Assembly (NCBI GenBank): GCA_018241785.1
Contig: JAFEDF010000254.1
Location: 1 to 57,278 of the forward strand
From: Pseudomonadota bacterium
Lineage (GTDB): Bacteria > Pseudomonadota > Gammaproteobacteria > Burkholderiales > Casimicrobiaceae
Direction: 5' to 3'
DNA length: 57,278 nucleotides
Shown here in pieces: positions 51,115 to 57,278 of the stretch. Position numbers and translations under genes: made by a program. Numbering within the stretch: the stretch's first letter is position 1; each line of letters begins with the position of its first letter. The notes under the pieces are model-generated. The model was not told where the DNA came from. It saw nothing but the letters and a program-made list of their open reading frames with translations, and did not search any database.

Positions 51115-52796
51115 TGCACGGCGCGACTCCGGGCAGCCTCGTTCGCGGCGGACTGTCCGCGCGCTTCGCCGGCATCGAGTGCGGCCTGTGGCTCGCGTGG
51201 ATCGCCGTGGCCGTGGTCTACGCACCGGGCCTCGTGCACGCAGCGTTCCTGAGCGACGATGCCGCGATCCTCGCGACCGTTTACCAGTGGCATCGTGCCG
51301 ACGCGTTGTGGCAGCACGTCGGGAGCCTCTTCCTCGGCAGGCTGCCGACCGGGAACAACTACTATCGTCCAATCCCCTTCGTGAGCTTCGCGCTCGACTG
51401 GGTGTGGTTCGGAACGAATGCCGCCGGCTGGCGGCTGACGAGCCTCGTCTTGCACCTGCTGTCGACCGCATGCGTCTACGCCCTTGCGCGCGGGCTGATC
51501 GGCGACCCGTCACCCGCTGCGGCGAAGTCGAGTGGCGCACCGCTCGCCGCGGCCTTGCTGTTCGGATTGTCTCCGGCAGGCCCCGAAGTCGTGACGTGGA
51601 TCGCCGGGCGCTACGACGCGCTGGCCACGGCGGCCGTGCTGGTGTCGCTGTGGGCGTGGTCGCGAAGCCGCAGCGTCATCGATCGCTGGATGGTTGCGAG
51701 CTGGGTTGCCGCCGCGGCGGGATTCGCATGCAAGGAATCGGCTGCGCTGGTCATTCCGGCGATCGCCCTGCTTGCATTGCAGCGGGTGAGCTCGACCCAT
51801 CCGCGCCTCGACCGCGCGTTCGCAAGCCGCGTCGCCGCATACTGGCTGCCGCTCGCCGCGCTGACGGCGATCTACATGGCCTGGCGCTGGCACGTCTTCC
51901 ATGCGGTGTTCCAGGTCTACACGGGCGAGCCCGTCGAATGGCGCTTTCCGCTCGGTGCGTCGATCGAGTCGATCGTGCACTGGTTCGGCGGCCTCGTGCC
52001 GGAGGTCGCGCTGCGCGTGCTGATTCTCGCGGCGACGGCAGTGATTCTCGCGTGCGCGCTCGCGTTGGCACGCACGCTGGCGCGCGTGGCAGCCGTCGCC
52101 GCGGGGTCGCTCGTCCTGGCCGCGCTCGCGATTGCGCTGGTCCTGCCGCACAAGCCGATCTTCGCCGCCACCGGCGAGGATGCACGCCTCGTCTATACGG
52201 CGTCGGCGTTCATGGCCGTCGCAGTGGCCGCTGCGCTCGCGGTGCTCGCGGTCTCGGCCAGGCGCGCGGCGCAGGCGCTCGCGCTCGTCGTCGTTGCCGC
52301 GACGGCGCTGGCGACCGTGCACAACGCCGGCAAGTGGGCGGCAGCGTCGCGCAGCATGAGCGTGCTGCTGACCGCAATCCGCGCACAGGTTGCCGCCATC
52401 CCGCACGGCGGCTACGCGCTCCTCATCGTTCCCGATCATCTTGGCGCGGTGCCGTTCGCCCGCAACGCGCAGGGCGCGCTGGTGTCCCCGCCGCTGCAGC
52501 CCTCCGCGCTTTCGACGAGCCTCGTGCCGTCGATCCCGGACGACATCGACGCGTGGTATGTCAAGCTGGGGCAGGGCGCAGTGCCGGCGCTGCGCACGCT
52601 CCCGCTCGCGCGCGTGCCCCACGCCCTCCGCGGTGCCCCGGCCGACCCGCTGCCCGCAGCCTTCTTGCCGACCGAGTTCGCGTGCTGGAACGATCCGCTG
52701 CGCCGGATCGTCGCTCTCGACGGCATCGCCACCGCGACGGCCGATCGCTGGCACGCGAGCATGCAGCGTGCGCTGGCGGCCGCCGGTTGCGATTGA
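51111..52796 (+). CDS. Polytopic membrane protein, GT-C/PMT-like glycosyltransferase
   Basis: 561 residues, ATG overlapping the previous stop. About 10 helices; the first loop FLSDDAAILATVYQW contains a DD pair, the usual GT-C catalytic signature, followed by YYRPIPFVSFALDWVWFG, the pattern seen in dolichyl-phosphate-mannose-type transferases of the TMTC/O-mannosyl group. A C-terminal region of about 130 residues is soluble. Target protein or glycan unknown. Confidence 0.78.
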   Translation: MMHGATPGSLVRGGLSARFAGIECGLWLAWIAVAVVYAPGLVHAAFLSDDAAILATVYQWHRADALWQHVGSLFLGRLPTGNNYYRPIPFVSFALDWVWFGTNAAGWRLTSLVLHLLSTACVYALARGLIGDPSPAAAKSSGAPLAAALLFGLSPAGPEVVTWIAGRYDALATAAVLVSLWAWSRSRSVIDRWMVASWVAAAAGFACKESAALVIPAIALLALQRVSSTHPRLDRAFASRVAAYWLPLAALTAIYMAWRWHVFHAVFQVYTGEPVEWRFPLGASIESIVHWFGGLVPEVALRVLILAATAVILACALALARTLARVAAVAAGSLVLAALAIALVLPHKPIFAATGEDARLVYTASAFMAVAVAAALAVLAVSARRAAQALALVVVAATALATVHNAGKWAAASRSMSVLLTAIRAQVAAIPHGGYALLIVPDHLGAVPFARNAQGALVSPPLQPSALSTSLVPSIPDDIDAWYVKLGQGAVPALRTLPLARVPHALRGAPADPLPAAFLPTEFACWNDPLRRIVALDGIATATADRWHASMQRALAAAGCD

Positions 52797-52887
52797 AATC
52801 ATTGTTTGCGAGACTCGCCGCGTTCGCGGTGACCGCGGTATGCTGCGTGACCTCGATCATCCGGTCGATCTACGCAGGAGCGAATCC

Positions 52888-53364
52888 GTGACTCCAAGCA
52901 TGCCGCGCGGGCGGCTGACGGCAGCGATCGCTGCGGTGTGCGCGGCGATGGCGGCTGCAATCGCTTCCCCGTCGCACGCCGCGCTCGGCGAGTACGAGGC
53001 GAGCGTCGCCGTCGACCGGGCCCACATGCACGCGACGCTCTCCACGACGACGACGCAGCACTTCACCGTGCACGAGCTCGCGTCGCCGTCGCATGCGACG
53101 GTCCGTGAGTACGCAGCGCCTTCGGGGATCGTCTTCGCCGTCGCATGGCAGGGCCGCGGGCAGCCCGACCTGCGTCAACTGCTGGGTCCCTATTTCCCGC
53201 AGTACGCCGACGCGCTCGCAAAGCGCCGCGCCCGGCGCTCGCCGGTGACGGTGTCGCTGCCCGGGCTCGTCGTCCAGTCGGGGGGGCACATGCGGGCGTT
53301 CGCGGGCAAGGCGTGGCTTCCTGCCGAGCTGCCGGCGGGCGTGCTGCCGGGGGACATCCGGTGA
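52888..53364 (+). CDS. DUF2844 family exported protein
   Basis: 158 residues from a GTG at 52888 with AGGAG eight bases before it. Signal peptide about 1-31 (ending SPSHAALGEYE). The mature sequence ASVAVDRAHMHATLSTTTT, HELASPSHATVREYAAPSGIVFAVAWQG and FPQYADAL is the DUF2844 pattern. These are almost always followed by DUF3443, as here with a 4-nt overlap. Function unknown. Confidence 0.85.
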   Translation: MTPSMPRGRLTAAIAAVCAAMAAAIASPSHAALGEYEASVAVDRAHMHATLSTTTTQHFTVHELASPSHATVREYAAPSGIVFAVAWQGRGQPDLRQLLGPYFPQYADALAKRRARRSPVTVSLPGLVVQSGGHMRAFAGKAWLPAELPAGVLPGDIR

Positions 53365-54566
53365 GCCGCGCCGGGGGCTGGGCACTCGCAGTCGCGGCCG
53401 CGTTATCGCTGGCGCTCGCCGCGTGTGGCGGCGGCGGGGGAGGCTCGTCGAATCCACCGGCGCCGACGCAGAACGTCGTGCCGATCATCGTCGACGGGGG
53501 CCCGGCGCAGGTTCCCGACCTCGCCTACGTCAGCGTCACGATTTGCACGCCCGGATCGACCACGTCGTGCCAGACGATCGATCACGTGCAGATCGACACC
53601 GGTTCCGAGGGCTTGCGCATCCTCGCGTCGGTGCTCTCGCCGACCATCGCGCTCCCGCAGCGGACCGACTCCAACGGCAATGCGATTGGCGCGTGCGCGC
53701 AGTTCGTCGACGGCTACAGCTGGGGAACCGTGCGCAGCGCCGACGTCAGGATCGCCGGCGAGGCCGCGCAGGGCATCGCCATCCAGGTGATCGGCGATCC
53801 GGCGCTGCCGAACGTACCCGCATCGTGCTCGTCGAGCGGCCCTCCGGAGAATACCGTCGAGAGCTTCGGCGCCAATGGACTCTTGGGCGTCGGCGTGTTC
53901 GCTCAGGATTGCGGCAGCGCCTGTGCACAGGCCGCGGTCCCTGGCACCTACTACAGCTGCGCTTCCGCAGCATGCACGCCGCTGCAGCTCGCCGTCGCGC
54001 TGCAGCTGCAGAACCCGGTGACGCTGTTCGCGTCCGACAACAACGGCGTCGTGATCGAGCTGCCGACGGTCGCCGCCGGCGGCGCGGCGACCGCGAGCGG
54101 CTCGCTCATCTTCGGCATCGGCACCCAGGCCGACAACGCGCTCGGCAGCGCCACGGTGCTCACCACCGACCCTGCAACCGGCAACATCGTGACGACCTAC
54201 AACGGAAAGTCGTACACCAACAGCTACGTCGACGCGGGCACCAACTTCGTCGCGTTCGGCGCTGCGGCGTACCCGCTTTGCACCGGCATCGCGAGCGGGT
54301 TCTATTGTCCGGCAACCACGCAGACCGTCGCGGCGACGCTGAAGGGCGTGAACCTCGCGACGGGCGCAGTCACGTTCAGCTTCGGCAATGCCGACGTGCT
54401 GATGGGGGCGAACCCCACGTTCTACGCGTTCGACAACATCGCGGGTCCTGGCGGCGACGATACAACGTTCGCCTGGGGCCTGCCGTTCTTCTACGGGCGC
54501 AGCGTCTACACGGCGATCGAGGGTCGAGCGACGCCGGGCGGCACCGGACCGTACGTCGCGTTCTGA
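53361..54566 (+). CDS. DUF3443 lipoprotein, pepsin-like aspartic protease fold (predicted)
   Basis: 401 residues, GTG start in a GTGA overlap with DUF2844. Lipobox LALAAC at about 17-22, then a Gly-rich linker. Two lobes are visible: DTGS at residues 79-82 (HVQIDTGSEGLRI) with ANGLLGVGVFAQD near 171-183, and DAGT at 291-294 (SYVDAGTNFVAFG) preceded by SLIFGIGTQADNALG. These correspond in order and spacing to the DTGS, GILGLG and second DTGT sites of A1 aspartic proteases. The second site has alanine for threonine. Known as a DUF; protease activity is my inference. Confidence 0.85.
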   Translation: MSRAGGWALAVAAALSLALAACGGGGGGSSNPPAPTQNVVPIIVDGGPAQVPDLAYVSVTICTPGSTTSCQTIDHVQIDTGSEGLRILASVLSPTIALPQRTDSNGNAIGACAQFVDGYSWGTVRSADVRIAGEAAQGIAIQVIGDPALPNVPASCSSSGPPENTVESFGANGLLGVGVFAQDCGSACAQAAVPGTYYSCASAACTPLQLAVALQLQNPVTLFASDNNGVVIELPTVAAGGAATASGSLIFGIGTQADNALGSATVLTTDPATGNIVTTYNGKSYTNSYVDAGTNFVAFGAAAYPLCTGIASGFYCPATTQTVAATLKGVNLATGAVTFSFGNADVLMGANPTFYAFDNIAGPGGDDTTFAWGLPFFYGRSVYTAIEGRATPGGTGPYVAF

Positions 54567-54572
54567 TGGCGC

Positions 54573-55025
54573 TCAGCCGCGGTCGCGCGAATCGAGCCAG
54601 AGCGTGACCGGCCCGTCGTTGACGAGCGAGACGCGCATATGCGCGCCGAAGACTCCGGTCGCGACCGGCTTGCCGAGCCGCACGGCAAGCTCATGGACGA
54701 AGGCGTCGAAGCGCGGCCGTGCCGCCTCGGGCGGAGCCGCGGAAGACCATGACGGCCGGTTGCCCTTCCTGACCGAGCCGTAGAGCGTGAACTGCGACAC
54801 GGCGAGGATCGACCCCCCGATCTCGCGCAGCGACCGGTTCATCACGCCGGCGTCGTCGTCGAAGACGCGCAGGTCGACGACCTTCTTCGCGATCCAGAGG
54901 ATCTCGTCGTCGGTGTCGTCGGCGCCGATCCCGGCGAGCACGAGGAGCCCCGGGCCGATCGCTCCGGCGATCGCGCCATCGACGGCAACGCTTGCCTCGC
55001 GCACGCGCTGGACGAGCGCCCTCAC
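54573..55025 (-). CDS. dtd: D-aminoacyl-tRNA deacylase
   Basis: 150 residues, GTG start at 55023-55025 overlapping the stop of the DUF4124 gene (GTGA). Starts [13 protein letters not shown]; the catalytic-type [17 protein letters not shown] motif and the C-terminal [18 protein letters not shown](L)WLDS pattern identify Dtd. Hydrolyses D-amino acids from mischarged tRNA. Confidence 0.96.
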   Translation of the reverse strand: MRALVQRVREASVAVDGAIAGAIGPGLLVLAGIGADDTDDEILWIAKKVVDLRVFDDDAGVMNRSLREIGGSILAVSQFTLYGSVRKGNRPSWSSAAPPEAARPRFDAFVHELAVRLGKPVATGVFGAHMRVSLVNDGPVTLWLDSRDRG

Positions 55026-55558
55026 CGCGCGTGCACGACCTTGCGCTCGACTTCGATCAGCCTGCCTTCCTGGAAGGTGAGCGTGGTGATCGTCGCCGGA
55101 TCATCGGGCGCAGGCAGGTAGGTCCAGCGCATCGTCTTGCGGCCGCTGCCGGACTTGAGGTCGGGTGCGCCGACGCGGGCGAGCACCTCGCCTTGGTAGA
55201 TGCCGGGAATGAGGAACTTGCGCTCGGCGGCCTTCTTCGCCGCGTCGGCGCCCTTGCCCGGCTTCGCATTCGCCGGTGCCCGCGTGGTCGTTGCCGGCGC
55301 CCGTGCGGTCGGCGCCGGCGGGATTCGGCGCGTGTCGTCCTGGGGCGAGACACTGAACGGCACCACCGAGACGGTTGCGGGGTTGCGCTCGAAGTCGCGC
55401 AGCTCGCGGCCCGGCGGGCACGGGGTCTGCTGGTAGGTGATCCCGCTGTCAAGCTCGCACTTGTAGAGTCCCGCCGCCGCGCTGCCGGGCAGGGCGGCGA
55501 AAGCGAACGCCAGCGCGACAGCCGCCGTCGTGCGCCCGGGAGCGTCGATCGTCTTCAT
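55022..55558 (-). CDS. DUF4124-domain exported protein
   Basis: 178 residues from the ATG at 55556-55558; the longer frame overlaps the divergent aminotransferase. Signal peptide about 1-29 (ending [10 protein letters not shown]). DUF4124 hallmark [20 protein letters not shown] with two cysteines, then a Pro/Ala/Thr linker and a C-terminal [25 protein letters not shown] domain resembling SmpA/OmlA-type folds. Function unknown; probably shares a promoter with dtd. Confidence 0.82.
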   Translation of the reverse strand: MKTIDAPGRTTAAVALAFAFAALPGSAAAGLYKCELDSGITYQQTPCPPGRELRDFERNPATVSVVPFSVSPQDDTRRIPPAPTARAPATTTRAPANAKPGKGADAAKKAAERKFLIPGIYQGEVLARVGAPDLKSGSGRKTMRWTYLPAPDDPATITTLTFQEGRLIEVERKVVHAR

Positions 55559-55607
55559 CACCGCGCTACGATAGCGCCTTTCCCCCAGCCGATCACTACC
55601 ACTTTCG

Positions 55608-56777
55608 ATGGATGCCGAGCTGCCGGTCGCGGCGCGCGTGCGCGCCATCGCGCCGTTCCATGTGATGGAGGTCCAGACCGCGGCGCGCGCATTGGAGGCG
55701 CAAGGACGGACCGTCGTCCACATGGAGATCGGCGAGCCCGACTTCCCGACACCCGAACCCGTGCTCGAGGCGGCCCGCGCCACGCTCGCGCGGGGCGACA
55801 TCTACTACACGTCGGCGCTCGGCCTCCCCGAACTGCGCGTCGCGATCGCGCGCCACTATGCGGCCGCACTCGGCGCTGCGATCGATCCCGAGCGGGTGAT
55901 CGTCACCGCGGGGTCGTCGGCGGCGCTGCTCCTCGTGATGGCGCTCATCGTCGACCGCGGGCGCGAGATCCTGCTGGCCGATCCCGGCTATCCGTGCAAC
56001 CGCCATTTCGTGCGCGTGTTCGAAGGCGAGCCGGTCGGCATCGCGGTCGGCGCCGCGTCGTCCTACCAGCTCACTGCCGACGCGGTCGAGCGGCACTGGC
56101 GCGCCGCGACCTCGGGCGTGCTCGTCGCATCGCCTTCGAACCCGACCGGGACGACGGTGCCGCGGGACGAGATGGCGAGGATCGCCGCCACCGTGCGTGC
56201 GCGTCGCGGGCACCTCATCGTCGACGAGATCTACCTCGGGCTCACCTACGGCGAGCGGCCGGCGAGCGTGCTCGCGTCGATCGACGACGCCTTCGTCGTG
56301 TCGAGCTTCTCGAAGTACTTCAACATGACCGGATGGCGGCTCGGCTGGATCGTCGCACCGCAGCGGTACGTGCGCGATCTCGAGAAGCTCGCGCAGAACC
56401 TCTTCATCTCGCCGCCGACGCTGTCGCAGCGCGCTGCGCTCGCGTGTTTCGAACCCGCGACGCTCGCGCTGGTCGAATCGAGGCGGCGCGCGTTCGAGGC
56501 GCGGCGCGATCTCCTGGTGCCCGCACTGCGCTCGCTCGGCTTCGGCGTTCCGGTGCTGCCCGATGGCGGCTTTTTCGTCTATGCGGACAGCAGCCGGTTC
56601 TCCGACGACAGCGAGGCATTCTGCCGCGCGATGCTCGAAGGCGCCGGCGTGGCGGCGACTCCGGGCGTCGACTTCGGCGTCCATCGCGCGCGCGAGCACG
56701 TCCGCTTTGCCTACACGATCGACGAGGAGAAACTCGAAGATGGCGTCGAACGGCTCGCCCGGTTCCTCGCGCGCTGA
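55608..56777 (+). CDS. PLP-dependent class I/II aminotransferase
   Basis: 389 residues. Fold-type I features: MEIGEPDFPTP near 40, YTSALGLPELRVAIA, N178 (SPSNPTGT), D206 (IVDEIYLGLTY) and the PLP lysine K236 in SSFSKYFNMTGWRLGW, with R in VRFAYT near the C-terminus. Common annotation in this position is aspartate/aromatic or MalY-like aminotransferase; substrate cannot be fixed. Its end overlaps the next gene by 38 bp. Confidence 0.93.
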   Translation: MDAELPVAARVRAIAPFHVMEVQTAARALEAQGRTVVHMEIGEPDFPTPEPVLEAARATLARGDIYYTSALGLPELRVAIARHYAAALGAAIDPERVIVTAGSSAALLLVMALIVDRGREILLADPGYPCNRHFVRVFEGEPVGIAVGAASSYQLTADAVERHWRAATSGVLVASPSNPTGTTVPRDEMARIAATVRARRGHLIVDEIYLGLTYGERPASVLASIDDAFVVSSFSKYFNMTGWRLGWIVAPQRYVRDLEKLAQNLFISPPTLSQRAALACFEPATLALVESRRRAFEARRDLLVPALRSLGFGVPVLPDGGFFVYADSSRFSDDSEAFCRAMLEGAGVAATPGVDFGVHRAREHVRFAYTIDEEKLEDGVERLARFLAR

Positions 56778-57278
56778 TGCCGCTGGTCGGCCCGCTGGCC
56801 GCGCCTCCGGCCGGGCCGCTTTCGGCCGCCTGCCGCGAGCGATCGCCGGGGCGGCGCTCGCGGTGTCGCTGGCGCTCGCCGGATGCACGACCCTCGACGG
56901 CGCCGGCTACTACTGGCAGGGGGCGATCGGGCAGTGGAAGATCCTCGCGGAGAGCGAGCCGATGTCCGCGGCGATCGATCATGCGAATCCGCAGCTCGCG
57001 GCGCGGCTGAAGGAGGTCGAGGCAATCCGTGCCTACGCGAGCCGGGCGCTGGCGCTTCCCGACAACGCGAGCTACAAGCGTTACGCCGACCTCGGCCGGC
57101 GTTTCGTCACCTGGAACGTGTTCGCGGCGCCCCGGCTCGACCTCGCTCCGCGGCAGTGGTGCTTCCCGGTCGCGGGCTGCGTCGACTACCGCGGCTACTT
57201 CGACGAGAACGCTGCGCACCGCGAGGCGGCGAAGCTCGCTGCCGCCGGCGACGACGTCTACGTCGGCGGGGTTCCCGC
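56740..57278 (+). CDS. Predicted aminopeptidase lipoprotein (PF10023), 3'-truncated by the window
   Basis: 179 codons visible, open at the right edge. The start at ATG 56740 lies inside the aminotransferase gene, giving a long N-terminal lead to a good lipobox (LALAGC), so the true start may be a little later. After the lipobox, TLDGAGYYWQGAIGQWKIL, LPDNASYKRYADLGRRFVTWNVFAAP and QWCFPVAGCVDYRGYFDE match the PF10023 putative zinc aminopeptidase family. The metal site would be further on. Confidence 0.8.
   Translation, partial: MASNGSPGSSRADAAGRPAGRASGRAAFGRLPRAIAGAALAVSLALAGCTTLDGAGYYWQGAIGQWKILAESEPMSAAIDHANPQLAARLKEVEAIRAYASRALALPDNASYKRYADLGRRFVTWNVFAAPRLDLAPRQWCFPVAGCVDYRGYFDENAAHREAAKLAAAGDDVYVGGVP

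Noticed and set aside
1..57278. tRNA, rRNA, insertion sequence or prophage remnants
   Set aside because: None recognised by eye on either strand; base composition and codon style look uniform.

Overview
The window is about 57 kb of GC-rich (roughly 68-70 % by eye), densely packed chromosomal DNA. The gene set points to a betaproteobacterium, probably Burkholderiales or a relative. This rests on an OmpR of the typical betaproteobacterial form, a DUF2844-DUF3443 pair, a PF10023-type aminopeptidase lipoprotein, a glcDEF set and ispDF. I see no rRNA, tRNA, CRISPR array, insertion sequence or phage gene. Many junctions are 4-nt ATGA/GTGA overlaps, and GTG or TTG starts are common.

Region 1 (1-1431): the tail of an unidentified gene, coupled to a response regulator with an RsbU/SpoIIE-type phosphatase domain.

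Region 2 (1343-18075) is the most interesting part. Twelve minus-strand genes run from 15772 down to 1343. In transcription order they are: TTQ amine dehydrogenase heavy chain, mauE, mauD, TTQ light chain mauA, a monohaem cytochrome c, an aldehyde dehydrogenase, DUF1329, DUF1302, an RND/MMPL transporter, a YCF48-like propeller, a small haem lipoprotein, and a 799-residue tandem fusion of two MauG/CcpA-type dihaem modules. A sigma-54-dependent AcoR-like activator is divergent (16105-18075). The shared intergenic region has a clear -24/-12 promoter facing the amine dehydrogenase and an inverted repeat about 100 bp upstream of it. My reading is inducible oxidative deamination of a probably hydrophobic primary amine: amine to aldehyde to acid, with electrons passed to cytochrome c, and with a dedicated envelope transport module in the same operon.

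Region 3 (18125-20250): a 2Fe-2S/flavin reductase and a ferritin-like di-iron oxygenase, apparently a two-component monooxygenase.

Region 4 (20519-29284): glycolate oxidase glcD, a second FAD-linked oxidase, a GST, glcE, glcF, a hotdog thioesterase, a GNAT acetyltransferase and an S9 peptidase. Region 5 (29298-38422): ispD-ispF, then ompR with an EnvZ-like kinase, a Spy/CpxP-like periplasmic protein with a Cpx-like box between, a LuxR-type regulator with a hybrid kinase, bepA, moaC and a small membrane protein.

Region 6 (38460-47663) is a hexuronate locus: manD, divergent GntR regulator, a four-gene ABC importer, uxuB-like reductase and uxaC. Together these convert glucuronate through fructuronate and mannonate to 2-keto-3-deoxygluconate. 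The manD start lies in a 17-bp tandem duplication.

Region 7 (47684-57278): a HAD-UbiA fusion with two polytopic glycosyltransferase-like proteins, DUF2844 and DUF3443 (the latter looks like a pepsin-type aspartic protease), dtd, a DUF4124 protein, a class I aminotransferase and a truncated aminopeptidase gene.
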